A stretch of 64,000 bases of DNA from Myroides phaeus (lineage in GTDB: Bacteria; Bacteroidota; Bacteroidia; Flavobacteriales; Flavobacteriaceae): NCBI RefSeq assembly GCF_900099675.1, contig NZ_FNDQ01000011.1, positions 1-64,000 on the forward strand. The letters run 5' to 3'. This document shows, one piece after another, positions 36,955-45,711 of this stretch. The notes under the pieces were generated by a model. That model was not told where the DNA came from, did not search any database, and saw only the letters and a list, made by a program, of their open reading frames with translations. The position numbers and the translations under genes are program-made. The first letter of the stretch is position 1. Every line of letters begins with the position of its first letter.

Positions 36955-38046
36955 ATGATAAAGAGAAAAATATCACTTTTCCTATTATTAGCGATGAGTA
37001 CATCGCTTTATAGCCAGACAGATACCATTAAAAAAGCAGATCCTACTGCTCTATTTACAATCAACGGAAATAAAGACGTTGTTAACTACTTTAATTTGTA
37101 TTTAGATAGCAGATATGATTTTAACACTACTTTTAATGGACAACAAACTAATAATAGCAATTTTCAGGTAAACCAAACAAGAATGTACTTAACTACAAAA
37201 TTCTTGGATAAGGTCGAGTTCTCTATGCGTTATAGTCTATTAAACAATAACGACAACCCATTAGAGTTTGCTGTATTAGAGTATTTTGCAAATGAAAAGT
37301 GGTCTTTTGCAGCTGGTCGTTTAATGACAGGTTGGGGATCTTTTGAAATTGATTATAATGGGGGTGAATTATATATGTACTCAAACATATATCCCGATAT
37401 TGAAGTGTATAGTAATGGTGCAAGTGTAAGTTACCACACTCCTAAAAGTAAATATACCTTACAATTCATAAGTCCTGGTGATGGTTTTGTAACTGAGAAA
37501 TACAAAAACAAAGCTTTTGGTTATTTAGGATTATGGCAAGGTGAGTTATTTGATGGTAAACTTAAAACAAGATATGGTTATGGTTTGTTACAACACGATG
37601 CTTCAAGATATTATAACTGGGTTACTATCGGTAATAGATTAGACATTGATAACCTTCAAATTGAGGCTGACTGGATGTTTGGTTATAGAAACCTTAATTA
37701 TAGCTCTATACTTGATTTAGAGAATAATTTAGGAAATACTTATATCAAAGACAACGCAACTACGTTGAGTTTAAAATATAGAATTGATAAAGTTGTTCCT
37801 TATGTAAAAGGAATGTATAGTAAGAGAAACGATTTAGACAACGGAAACGCATACTCTGTCGTTGGAATTCAAGGTGCCCTTGAATATTATCCTTTCTCTG
37901 AACCTTTATTTAAAGACATTAGACTTTTTGCTTCTTATAATTATCAAAACACAACATTCGATAAAAACTTAAGCAATTTAAATGATTCACATCAACATCA
38001 AGTAATCTGTGGAGTACGTTGGTTGGTGCCATTGGTTAAAAAATAA
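36955..38046 (+). CDS. Outer-membrane porin
   Basis: A 363-residue protein with a signal peptide (MIKRKISLFLLLAMSTSLYSQ, about 1-21) and a beta-barrel body with repeated aromatic-ended strands, such as FQVNQTRMYLTTKFLDKVEFSMRYSLLN, WSFAAGRLMTGWGSFEI and a final strand QHQVICGVRWLVPLV. The layout resembles phosphate-selective porin O/P proteins. No plug or TonB box is present, so it is a passive porin rather than a receptor. The substrate is unknown. A 670-bp empty region upstream suggests regulation at a distance. Confidence 0.83.
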   Translation: MIKRKISLFLLLAMSTSLYSQTDTIKKADPTALFTINGNKDVVNYFNLYLDSRYDFNTTFNGQQTNNSNFQVNQTRMYLTTKFLDKVEFSMRYSLLNNNDNPLEFAVLEYFANEKWSFAAGRLMTGWGSFEIDYNGGELYMYSNIYPDIEVYSNGASVSYHTPKSKYTLQFISPGDGFVTEKYKNKAFGYLGLWQGELFDGKLKTRYGYGLLQHDASRYYNWVTIGNRLDIDNLQIEADWMFGYRNLNYSSILDLENNLGNTYIKDNATTLSLKYRIDKVVPYVKGMYSKRNDLDNGNAYSVVGIQGALEYYPFSEPLFKDIRLFASYNYQNTTFDKNLSNLNDSHQHQVICGVRWLVPLVKK

Positions 38047-38064
38047 ACCATTATATAATTAGTG

Positions 38065-38095
38065 AAAAGCCGGAAGTAATTTTCCGGCTTTTTTA
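38065..38095 (+). terminator. Porin gene terminator
   Basis: AAAAGCCGGAA with TTCCGGCTTTT, short loop and T6. Confidence 0.88.
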
Positions 38096-38156
38096 TTTTA
38101 TTCCATTTTTAATGTTTACCCTTATAAAAAAGCGAACTCAAAAGTTCGCTCATAAT

Positions 38157-39257
38157 TTATACTAAGTGTTTTAACGGATGTGTATCTGCTGTCCACAACG
38201 GAGTAAAGTAACTATCTACCCACGCTTCTGTTACTTCTTCAAAAGTAGCAGGTTGCCATTTGGGCGATTGGTCTTTATCAACTAACAACGCTCTAACTCC
38301 CTCTGCAAAATCAGGGTGTATGGAGCATTGACAAGACATATTTAACTCTGAACGAAACACTTCTGCTAAAGACATATTCTTATTTGAATGTATCTGTCTA
38401 AAAATAACGTGAGTCGAACTTGGAGAACCTGCCATAAATGTTTTAAACCCTCCTTCTATCCACTCATCTTTCGGTTGATAAGACAGCAATATTTCTCTAA
38501 ATTGCTGAATAGTATCAGCCGATTCAAATAGTTTTATAAATTCCTGATGCTCGTGCGCTTGAGAAACAGGTATAGTCGTTTTACGTGCAGAATTCTCTAA
38601 AATAGCATCAATAGTCGTTTTGTGGTCTTTGGTCCAATCAGCAGTAGCCAACGCGTTAATAACTCCCTCTTTTTCTGATGATTCCATATAATAATCTGCT
38701 AAATTTAGGAATAAGGCATCAGCGCCATCTAAGCGAGTACCTGTTACCCCTAAATAAACACCATAAGCCGACGGCATACGGTTTAAAAAGTAAGTAGCAC
38801 CAACATCTGGATATAATCCAATGGTAACCTCAGGCATAGCCAACTTACTTTTCTCTGTAACAATGCGGTGAGAAGCGCCAACTAATAAGCCCATTCCTCC
38901 CCCCATAACAATACCGCTTCCCCACACCACGATAGGTTTAGGGTATTTGTGTATGTTATAATCTAATTGATATTCTTTTAGAAAGAAATCGAAGCACTTT
39001 TGAGGCACTTTTGTTCCGTCTATTTGACGTTGTTCTATGATAGCATCGTGCATCTGACGTACATCTCCTCCGGCACAAAATGCCTTTTCACCTGCGCCCT
39101 GCAAGAAAACACAAGCAATATTTTCATTCGTTTTCCAATCCTCTAATACTTTTGTCAACGCATCAGCCATAGGATAATTCAAAGAGTTTAGCGTTCTCTC
39201 TGAATTTAGTGTTATAATTCCAACCTTATTCTTTATCTCTGTAAGCAATACTTCCAT
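38157..39257 (-). CDS. 3-Hydroxyisobutyryl-CoA hydrolase-like enoyl-CoA hydratase family protein
   Basis: A 366-residue crotonase-fold protein of the ECH_2 type, longer than simple enoyl-CoA hydratases. CVFLQGAGEKAFCAGGDVRQMH (about 50-70) and the oxyanion loop IVVWGSGIVMGGGMGLLVGASHRIV are present, then MPEVTIGLYPDVGATYFLNR with the catalytic Glu and Asp. The C-terminal part FAEGVRALLVDKDQSPKWQPATFEEVTEAWV is diagnostic for 3-hydroxyisobutyryl-CoA hydrolase (valine breakdown), although some homologues are racemases or hydratases. Stands alone. Confidence 0.87.
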   Translation of the reverse strand: MEVLLTEIKNKVGIITLNSERTLNSLNYPMADALTKVLEDWKTNENIACVFLQGAGEKAFCAGGDVRQMHDAIIEQRQIDGTKVPQKCFDFFLKEYQLDYNIHKYPKPIVVWGSGIVMGGGMGLLVGASHRIVTEKSKLAMPEVTIGLYPDVGATYFLNRMPSAYGVYLGVTGTRLDGADALFLNLADYYMESSEKEGVINALATADWTKDHKTTIDAILENSARKTTIPVSQAHEHQEFIKLFESADTIQQFREILLSYQPKDEWIEGGFKTFMAGSPSSTHVIFRQIHSNKNMSLAEVFRSELNMSCQCSIHPDFAEGVRALLVDKDQSPKWQPATFEEVTEAWVDSYFTPLWTADTHPLKHLV

Positions 39258-39404
39258 ACTGTAAATTACTTTTTTATTTGAAAGTTTTAAATTAGTGATT
39301 TTTGTGGAAAAAGCCCTGTTAATTAATGATAAAATTACTTTAGGTAGTTATCTGTATTCATTAATTTCTCTAAAATCATCTTGTAAAACAAAAAAGAAAA
39401 TTAG

Positions 39405-39437
39405 TACAAAAAAAAGACAGCCCGAAAGCTGTCTTTT
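39405..39437 (-). terminator. Terminator after fsa
   Basis: AAAAGACAGC with GCTGTCTTTT around 6 nt, with an A/T run leftwards. The 145 bp to the next gene contain nothing else I can support. Confidence 0.82.
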
Positions 39438-39476
39438 AATAGTTTGTAGTTTGTAATGTGTATAAGAATTTCCTTC

Positions 39477-40133
39477 TTATTTATTTCCTTTAGCGTAATC
39501 TGCTAAGAACTGAGCTAATCCATTGTCAGTTAAAGGATGTTTTAACAATCCTAAAATAGCGCTCAATGGTCCAGTCATAACATCAGCACCAATTTTAGCA
39601 CAGTTTACAATGTGCATAGTGTGACGTACAGATGCTGCTAATATTTCAGTGTTAAATCCGTAGTTATCATAGATCTGGCGGATTTCTTGGATAAGAATTA
39701 ATCCATCAGTAGAGATATCATCTAATCTACCGATAAATGGAGAAACGTAAGTAGCACCAGCTTTAGCAGCTAATAAAGCTTGCCCAGCAGAGAATACTAA
39801 AGTAACGTTTGTCTTAATTCCCTTAGAAGAAAAGTATTTACAAGCTTTAATTCCCTCTTTTGTCATTGGTAATTTAACAACAATTTGTGGATGTAAAGCA
39901 GCAAGCTGTTCTCCTTCTCTAATCATTCCTTCGTAATCTACAGAAATTACTTCTGCACTTACATCACCATCTACAATCTCACAGATTGATTTGTAATGAT
40001 TTAAAATGTTTTCTGCCCCTGTGATACCTTCTTTAGCCATCAAAGAAGGGTTAGTTGTAACTCCATCTAACACTCCAAGTGCTTCAGCCTCTTTAATCTG
40101 ATCTAAATTAGCCGTGTCAATAAAAAACTTCAT
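39477..40133 (-). CDS. fsa: Fructose-6-phosphate aldolase / small transaldolase
   Basis: A 218-residue class I aldolase of the small transaldolase (TalC/FSA) family. [31 protein letters not shown] begins the barrel; the Schiff-base lysine is in [14 protein letters not shown] (about residue 85); [11 protein letters not shown] binds phosphate. In flavobacteria this enzyme often takes the place of the large transaldolase in the pentose phosphate pathway; sequence alone cannot separate aldolase from transaldolase activity. A TACTTTTG promoter element is at 40169-40176. Confidence 0.93.
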   Translation of the reverse strand: MKFFIDTANLDQIKEAEALGVLDGVTTNPSLMAKEGITGAENILNHYKSICEIVDGDVSAEVISVDYEGMIREGEQLAALHPQIVVKLPMTKEGIKACKYFSSKGIKTNVTLVFSAGQALLAAKAGATYVSPFIGRLDDISTDGLILIQEIRQIYDNYGFNTEILAASVRHTMHIVNCAKIGADVMTGPLSAILGLLKHPLTDNGLAQFLADYAKGNK

Positions 40134-40168
40134 AATGATATACTATTATATTATGTTATGTTGTATGT

Positions 40169-40176
40169 CAAAAGTA
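40169..40176 (-). promoter_or_regulatory. -7 element of fsa promoter
   Basis: TACTTTTG matches TAnnTTTG, 36 bp before the ATG. Confidence 0.6.
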
Positions 40177-40217
40177 CAATTAAAATATTGCTAATCCCCC
40201 ATTTTAATTGACATTTT

Positions 40218-41027
40218 TTACCCTTTGATCTTATAATGCTTCATTAGCAATTTTTCATATGTTTTCCCTGGCAACACCTTTTTAAGGAATAAAGAGAACT
40301 TTTGCAATGGTTCCCCTACTTTATAACGCACATTAGGCTTAGGTGTATTTATCACTTTATAAATAGCTTGCGCCATTTCAATTGGATTATTTCCCGCATC
40401 TACGTGCTCATCCATCATATCAAGTGACATTTTGTAAATCTGCTTATAATCCGAGTTTTCTATTACTGGTGCGTGGTAGCGACCTGATGCTATATTGGTA
40501 GCAAAATCTCCTGGTGCCACATTAGTAACTTCAATATTGAATGGTTTTAACTCCATTCGCAATGATTCTGTTATGATTTCTAACGCACTTTTTGATGATG
40601 AATAAATTCCTCTAAAAGGCAATCCCATATAACCTGCAATAGACGTTACATTGATAATCAACCCTTGTTTTCTTTTACGCATTGATGGCAATACAGCTTT
40701 AATCACTTCAATCGGACCAAACACATTTGTCTGAAAGTTATTGAATATCTCTTCAGCCGGAATTTCTTCTATTGGTCCTGTTATCCCAACTCCAGCGTTA
40801 TTGATTAAAACATCTATTTGTCCTTCTTTCGCCAATACTTCATTTATAGAAGAAACAATGCTTTCTGTATTGCGTACGTCTAATTTCACAAGAGGAAACT
40901 TACTTTCCACTACCCTTTCAGGGTTTCTACTGGTTCCATATACTTTATATCCTTTTAAAGTAAGGAACTCTCCTACACATTTTCCAATTCCAGACGAACC
41001 TCCGGTAATAAAAACAACTTTACTCAT
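40218..41027 (-). CDS. Short-chain dehydrogenase/reductase
   Basis: A 269-residue classical SDR starting at the ATG at 41027 (MSKVVFITGGSSGIGKCVGEFL); the longer reading starts at a TTG in the promoter region. The nucleotide-binding GGSSGIGK is at residues 9-16, the NNAG motif at about 84, the catalytic serine in NVTSIAGYMG, and the YSSSK pair (Tyr-x-x-x-Lys) at about 151. An arginine after the second strand (TSRNPERV) suggests NADP. The substrate is unknown. It diverges from the M28 peptidase gene. Confidence 0.9.
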   Translation of the reverse strand: MSKVVFITGGSSGIGKCVGEFLTLKGYKVYGTSRNPERVVESKFPLVKLDVRNTESIVSSINEVLAKEGQIDVLINNAGVGITGPIEEIPAEEIFNNFQTNVFGPIEVIKAVLPSMRKRKQGLIINVTSIAGYMGLPFRGIYSSSKSALEIITESLRMELKPFNIEVTNVAPGDFATNIASGRYHAPVIENSDYKQIYKMSLDMMDEHVDAGNNPIEMAQAIYKVINTPKPNVRYKVGEPLQKFSLFLKKVLPGKTYEKLLMKHYKIKG

Positions 41028-41044
41028 TGATTTTTCAGTTTGAA

Positions 41045-41052
41045 CAAAGATA
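41045..41052 (-). promoter_or_regulatory. -7 element of SDR promoter
   Basis: TATCTTTG matches TAnnTTTG; a TTG is 17 bp upstream. Confidence 0.65.
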
Positions 41053-41133
41053 ACACTAATGTAATAAATCAAAAATCTTACCCCTTATTTATCAATATGA
41101 CTATCTTTACCAAAACAATTAGAGAATTACACT

Positions 41134-42156
41134 ATGAGAAAAAGCACATTCTTATTCAGTATTTTAGGACTAACTCTTTCGTTTACAAGCTGTAAAACAT
41201 CACAATCAATCGTTGAAATTTCTCAACCTAAAACCTCTTATTGGGAAATGGTCAATCAAGATACGCTGGCTAAACATTTAAAAGTAATCACTTCTGATGA
41301 TTTTGAAGGGCGTCGTACAGGTGAAAAGGGACAAAAAAAAGCAACTGATTATATTGTTAACTACTATAAACAACGCCATATTTCCTTTCCTAATCAAGCG
41401 GATAGCTATACGCAAGTAGTTCCTGCTTCGTTTATGTCAAAGGCACAAATGAAGTTAAAGGATAGTGAGAATATTTGGGCTTTTATTGAAGGAAGTGAAA
41501 AGCCAGATGAAGTACTTGTAATTACAGCCCATTACGATCATTTGGGAATTTTAATGGGACAAATATATAACGGGGCTGATGATAATGGTTCGGGTACGGT
41601 TGCGGTAATGGAATTAGCGCGTGTATTCAAGTCTCTTGCTGAAAATGGGATTAAGCCTAAGCGATCTGTTTTATTTTTACACGTTACAGGTGAAGAATTT
41701 GGATTGTATGGTTCGCGTTATTACGTTGAAAACCCTATTATTCCTTTAAAAAACACAATTGCTAACATTAATATTGATATGATTGGTAGAAAAGGAAAAG
41801 AATACAAAGGAGATAGTGATTATGTGTATGTTGTAGGAGCTGATAAGTTGAGTTTAGACCTAAACGAAATGTCTGAACAGGCTAATAAAGAATCGGTTAA
41901 TCTTGATTTAGATTATGCATACAATGCAGAAGATCATCCGGAGCAAATCTACTACCGTTCTGATCATTACAGCTTTGCTAAGCATAAAGTACCTGCTATG
42001 TTTTATTTTAACGGTACACACGAAGATTATCACCTTCCTGGAGATACCTTTGATAAAATTGATATGCATCTACTAACACAGCGAACCAAACTTGCTTTTG
42101 CGACAGCTTGGAAAATATTAAATGCCCCTGAGCGTCTAAAACTAATTGAACCATGA
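41134..42156 (+). CDS. M28 family metallopeptidase, lipoprotein
   Basis: A 340-residue zinc aminopeptidase-like protein anchored as a lipoprotein (lipobox LSFTSC, cysteine at residue 20). The di-zinc ligands are in order: ITAHYDHLG (His, Asp), YNGADDNGSGTVAVME (bridging Asp), VTGEEFGLYGSRYYVE (catalytic Glu-Glu), NINIDMIGR (Asp) and a C-terminal His in DYHLPGDTFDKID. It likely trims peptides outside the inner membrane. The stop codon overlaps the start of the following small membrane protein gene by 4 bp (ATGA), so they are translationally coupled. Confidence 0.92.
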   Translation: MRKSTFLFSILGLTLSFTSCKTSQSIVEISQPKTSYWEMVNQDTLAKHLKVITSDDFEGRRTGEKGQKKATDYIVNYYKQRHISFPNQADSYTQVVPASFMSKAQMKLKDSENIWAFIEGSEKPDEVLVITAHYDHLGILMGQIYNGADDNGSGTVAVMELARVFKSLAENGIKPKRSVLFLHVTGEEFGLYGSRYYVENPIIPLKNTIANINIDMIGRKGKEYKGDSDYVYVVGADKLSLDLNEMSEQANKESVNLDLDYAYNAEDHPEQIYYRSDHYSFAKHKVPAMFYFNGTHEDYHLPGDTFDKIDMHLLTQRTKLAFATAWKILNAPERLKLIEP

Positions 42157-42446
42157 AATTAAAAATGAAATGGATTAAAACAATTGACATCAGTTTATTT
42201 ATCCTTTGCTCTATTAATCTAATTTTATGGATCGTTAGAAGTTTGTATGTTATTGAAGCCTACACTTCTACCCCGTTTGAATGGATTTACAAAAACTTAT
42301 TTATCCCTATGGTCATTGGTGTGTTTTTATTACCAACTCTAGTGATAGCAACTTTAATCAATAGAAAAGTAGAATTACAATCGTTTACGTTTCTCTCTTT
42401 AAAGTGCATCGCATTAACTGTTCTGTTAATTCTAATTTTAAAATAA
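42153..42446 (+). CDS. Small membrane protein of unknown function
   Basis: A 97-residue protein with three hydrophobic segments (about 9-30, 48-67, 77-96) and a short basic N-terminus (MKLKMKWIKTID). Its ATG overlaps the stop of the M28 peptidase gene, so it depends on that gene for expression and may be linked to it in function. No family recognised. A terminator follows. Confidence 0.75.
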   Translation: MKLKMKWIKTIDISLFILCSINLILWIVRSLYVIEAYTSTPFEWIYKNLFIPMVIGVFLLPTLVIATLINRKVELQSFTFLSLKCIALTVLLILILK

Positions 42447-42452
42447 TAGTGA

Positions 42453-42482
42453 GGCATTGTTGTTTAGCAATGCCTTTTTTAT
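42453..42482 (+). terminator. Terminator after small membrane protein gene
   Basis: GGCATTG with CAATGCC and six T, 7 bp after the stop codon. Confidence 0.75.
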
Positions 42483-42728
42483 TTCCCAAAAACAGCTTTG
42501 TTTTTTATAGTAAACTAAATTTTATAAAAATATACCCTGTTTACACCAAGAGCGACGTCATTTCTATTTATTTTTTTCAATCTTATACGCAGTATCTTAT
42601 AGAGGTTTCTTTAAGAGCCTTCTATATAAATAATAAAGATGTTTATTTACATTTTTATAGAAAACTATCTCAATTCCTTATAAACACAGACTTTAGACTG
42701 TTTATATTAGTTTCTCAAAGGAGATTGA

Positions 42729-42819
42729 GTCGTAATTAGCTCGCAATTAAGTCGTAATTCGTTCGCAAAAAAGGCTTTTAGGTGAGGTAATTACGACTTA
42801 TTTACGGTTTATTTACGAC
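42729..42819. repeat. Convergent 11-bp array, element D
   Basis: Four plus-strand units: GTCGTAATTAG (42729), CTCGCAATTAA (42740), GTCGTAATTCG (42751), TTCGCAAAAAA (42762-42772). Centre GGC. Four minus-strand units run inward from the right: GTCGTAAATAA (42809-42819), ACCGTAAATAA (42798), GTCGTAATTAC (42787), CTCACCTAAAA (42776). The arrangement is exactly symmetrical: 44 bp, 3 bp, 44 bp. Unit spacing is 11 bp throughout. Confidence 0.88.
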
Positions 42820-42908
42820 TTAATGTCATTGAAAACCCTTTCAATCCCTTTGCATATAAGGGGTTTCGGAGATTTGAGTACAAAAGTGGGACAGCGTTTA
42901 TTGTGCAG

Positions 42909-42937
42909 ATGATGTCATTTGATAGCAAATGATGTCA
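42909..42937. repeat. Direct repeat ATGATGTCA x2 with small hairpin
   Basis: ATGATGTCA occurs at 42909-42917 and 42929-42937, 20 bp apart. Between them ATTTG and CAAAT form a small inverted repeat. It lies between array elements D and E. Confidence 0.6.
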
Positions 42938-43115
42938 AAATAACCGCTTTGCCGATTTCTTTGTTTGGGCTATTCCTACTTTTGCATTAGAAACAACAGA
43001 CATTTGTTATGCTTATCACCCCAATACAAGCTTGCTAAATTCTTTGTTATCCTTGTAAAACAGTAACATTCGTTTATTATTACGCAACTTTTGTTTTAAT
43101 CATAGTCGTACCATG

Positions 43116-43207
43116 TTCGAGACTGACACCACACAAGTTCGAGAGATGTTCGGAAAACACCCCTTGTTTCCGAGTAAATGTGGGCGTTGTGTGGTACTAA
43201 TGTGGTA
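43116..43207. repeat. Convergent 11-bp array, element E
   Basis: Plus-strand units: TTCGAGACTGA (43116), CACCACACAAG (43127), TTCGAGAGATG (43138), TTCGGAAAACA (43149-43159). Centre CCCC (43160-43163). Minus-strand units inward from the right: TACCACATTAG (43197-43207), TACCACACAAC (43186), GCCCACATTTA (43175), CTCGGAAACAA (43164). Outer flanks carry GTTTTAAT (43093-43100) and its inverse (43217-43224). The two arms are not complementary along their length, so this is not just a hairpin. Confidence 0.85.
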
Positions 43208-43312
43208 CAAGGTATAATTAAAACCACTGAGAAACTTATGTTTAACGAGATGTTAAAGAAAGAAATTATTAGATTTTAGAATACAAAAAATAAAAAATAA
43301 TAGAAAAAGGCA

Positions 43313-43346
43313 CAAAAAAAAGGATACCTTTTACAAGATATCCTTT
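43313..43346 (-). terminator. Terminator of tRNA-His cluster
   Basis: AAGGATA pairs with TATCCTT, followed leftwards by eight T on the minus strand. Confidence 0.82.
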
Positions 43347-43351
43347 GGTTG

Positions 43352-43426
<75 letters not shown>

Positions 43427-43454
43427 GTGTATATTATTTACTTTAAGAAGTTTG

Positions 43455-43529
<75 letters not shown>

Positions 43530-43556
43530 GTGTAAATTTTTCTTCTTAAAAAGTAG

Positions 43557-43631
<75 letters not shown>

Positions 43632-43659
43632 GTGTTAAACGCTTACTTAATGTAAGTTG

Positions 43660-43734
<75 letters not shown>

Positions 43735-43754
43735 GTGTATCTGTTTAACGGTTG

Positions 43755-43784
43755 CAAATTTAGCGATTTTTCTATACTTGTCAA
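43755..43784 (-). promoter_or_regulatory. Promoter of tRNA-His cluster
   Basis: On the minus strand TTG (in TTGACA) at 43784-43782, exactly 19 bp, TAAATTTG at 43762-43755. Confidence 0.85.
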
Positions 43785-43801
43785 GCTTTTTCGTAAAAAA
43801 A

Positions 43802-44518
43802 TTACACTAAATCTGCTAACGTATTGACTGCTAAATATCTTTCAACTGTAAATCCTTCTGCAAAATCTTTATTTATTAGCCTTCCCAGGTCCTGCGCACG
43901 ATAAGTAATGCTATCTAAGAAGTTTTGTGAAGTGATTGGCGTGGTCGGTTCTTTCGAATTTTTATCAAAAAACTGTGTCCCATATGCCAATACAGACTCT
44001 ACTTTTTTGTCCATATATCCTGTTACGTCAACAACAAAGTCTGGCTCTATGTTTTTCCACTGAATATAGTGGTAAACAACTTTAGGTCTCCAAGCTTCTT
44101 GTGCTACTCCATCTACTGTTGTCTCAATCTTGCGCAATCCTGATAAGAAACAAGCATCAGAAACAAGTTTACTACCTTTTCCGTGGTCTATATGGCGATC
44201 GTCAATAGCGTTACACAAAACAATCTCGGGACGGTATTTACGGATCATTTTAATCACCTCTAATTGATGTTGTTCATCGTTCACAAAAAAACCATCTCTA
44301 AACGCAAGATTTTCTCTGTAATGCACCCCTAAGATTGCTGCCGCTGCGGTAGCTTCTTGGTGGCGAATTTCTGCTGAACCTCTTGTTCCAAGTTCTCCTC
44401 TTGTCAAATCGACAATAGCTACTTTTTTTCCTAAGTCTATTTCTTTTGCAATTGTTGCCCCTGCTCCCAATTCTACATCGTCTGGATGAGCACCAAAGGC
44501 TAATATATCTACTTTCAT
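43802..44518 (-). CDS. bshB1: Bacillithiol biosynthesis deacetylase BshB1
   Basis: A 238-residue zinc-dependent N-acetylglucosaminyl-malate deacetylase (PIG-L/LmbE family), the second step of bacillithiol synthesis. The zinc motif AFGAHPDDVELGAGA is at about 7-21, the second motif CNAIDDRHIDHGKGSKLV near 108, and LTRGELGTRGSAEIRHQEA is typical of BshB1. The C-terminal block FDKNSKEPTTPI also fits. bshA and bshC are not in the window; ytxJ at 5.5 kb is. It stands just behind the tRNA-His promoter on the same strand. Confidence 0.94.
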   Translation of the reverse strand: MKVDILAFGAHPDDVELGAGATIAKEIDLGKKVAIVDLTRGELGTRGSAEIRHQEATAAAAILGVHYRENLAFRDGFFVNDEQHQLEVIKMIRKYRPEIVLCNAIDDRHIDHGKGSKLVSDACFLSGLRKIETTVDGVAQEAWRPKVVYHYIQWKNIEPDFVVDVTGYMDKKVESVLAYGTQFFDKNSKEPTTPITSQNFLDSITYRAQDLGRLINKDFAEGFTVERYLAVNTLADLV

Positions 44519-44652
44519 TCTTTGTTGTTTATTGTTATATTATATGGGTCAAGCAAAAACTGATCGTATGCTAACTTCTGATTGACCATTCGTGCAATAA
44601 AGTACTACTACTCTATTGGCTTATACCTTCATTAACCTAAGAGTAAGATAGA

Positions 44653-45711
44653 TTAATGAAGTATTTTCTTCATTGTTGAAGATTTATTCACCGTTTCTAT
44701 AAACTCACTTTGAGGATTGCTATCTTTAGTTACCCCACATCCAATATACAAATTAGCAAATCCTTGCTCAATCTCCATACAACGCAGGTTTACATATAAA
44801 TCTGTTCCTTCTATTTCTTGAGCAGCTACGTCACAATTTAATTCCCCTAAATACCCAGCGTAGTATTTTCTATTGTATCCCTCTTCTTTAAGCAAGTAAT
44901 CTCTTGCTTCCGTCTTTGGCATACCACATACTGCTGGTGTAGGGTGTAATGCGTTCACAATAGGCTCTAAATTGGTTTGCTTTAAGCTTGCTTCTACAGT
45001 TGTGCAAATATGCATCACTTTAGCAGCGCGCTTTGTAAACGGTTCTGATGTAACCACGCTTGTAGCAAATGGCTTTAGTGTTTCCACAATAAAATCAGTT
45101 ACATATTGCTGCTCTTCTTGCTCTTTTAAGCCCCAAGCTACTTCTTCTTGCCCGTGGTTTACTTGTGTACCAGCTAAGGCCATTGTGTGCAACTTATCTC
45201 CCTTTAGCGACAATAAACTTTCAGGTGTTGCTCCTACCCATAAACCAACTTGAGGGTGGTAAACCATTGAGCAAAATGCTGTTGGATAAGTAGAAGCTAT
45301 CTTTTGAAATAAAGCACAAACATCGACAAGATCAAACGGAACTGCCTCTTTACGAGAAGGAACTACCTTTGCAAATTGTCCTTCTTCAATAGCTGCAATA
45401 CATCTCGTTACTAAGCTCTCAAAAGCTTCCCCAGCTTCTCTATCTTGATAGTTTAATGTTATTTCCGGTAAATCAATTAATTGGTTTTCAAGTTGCTCTG
45501 TCAAAATTGCTGATTCTGCCAAAGGAATAAGCAACTTAACTCCCTCGTAAAAAGGAGCTAATACAAAACCATTTTCCTCAAAAGTTTCAACTTGGTGTAA
45601 AGTGTACGTTTTCTGAAATAACCCAATCCCAACAGAAGAATTAGGTTTGCGATAAACAGCAAAAGGTTTTTTGTCAGCAAACTGTTTCGCTAAACATTTG
45701 AATAAATACAT
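44653..45711 (-). CDS. menF: Isochorismate synthase
   Basis: A 352-residue chorismate-utilising enzyme that makes isochorismate for menaquinone. The C-terminal domain carries GLWVGATPESLLSLKGDKLHTMALAGT, EEQQYVTDFIVETL, ALHPTPAVCGMPKTEARDYL and YYAGYLGELN, NLRCMEIEQGFANLYIGCGVTKDSNP. The start codon overlaps the stop of the thioesterase gene (TAATG), showing coupling. Pairing with a MenI-type thioesterase favours menaquinone rather than siderophore synthesis. Confidence 0.92.
   Translation of the reverse strand: MYLFKCLAKQFADKKPFAVYRKPNSSVGIGLFQKTYTLHQVETFEENGFVLAPFYEGVKLLIPLAESAILTEQLENQLIDLPEITLNYQDREAGEAFESLVTRCIAAIEEGQFAKVVPSRKEAVPFDLVDVCALFQKIASTYPTAFCSMVYHPQVGLWVGATPESLLSLKGDKLHTMALAGTQVNHGQEEVAWGLKEQEEQQYVTDFIVETLKPFATSVVTSEPFTKRAAKVMHICTTVEASLKQTNLEPIVNALHPTPAVCGMPKTEARDYLLKEEGYNRKYYAGYLGELNCDVAAQEIEGTDLYVNLRCMEIEQGFANLYIGCGVTKDSNPQSEFIETVNKSSTMKKILH

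Noticed and set aside
42404..42739. 111-residue plus-strand frame in the region after the small membrane protein
   Set aside because: It begins inside a real gene, is rich in Phe/Tyr/Ile as expected from AT-rich noncoding DNA, and runs across a terminator up to array element D.
43116..43207. Integron attC site
   Set aside because: No integrase, and the arms are unit arrays without the R and L box consensus; the two arms are not complementary along their length.
43100..43210. CRISPR array in the repeat region
   Set aside because: Units are 11 bp, directly adjacent with no spacers, and arranged in converging orientation; no cas genes in the window.
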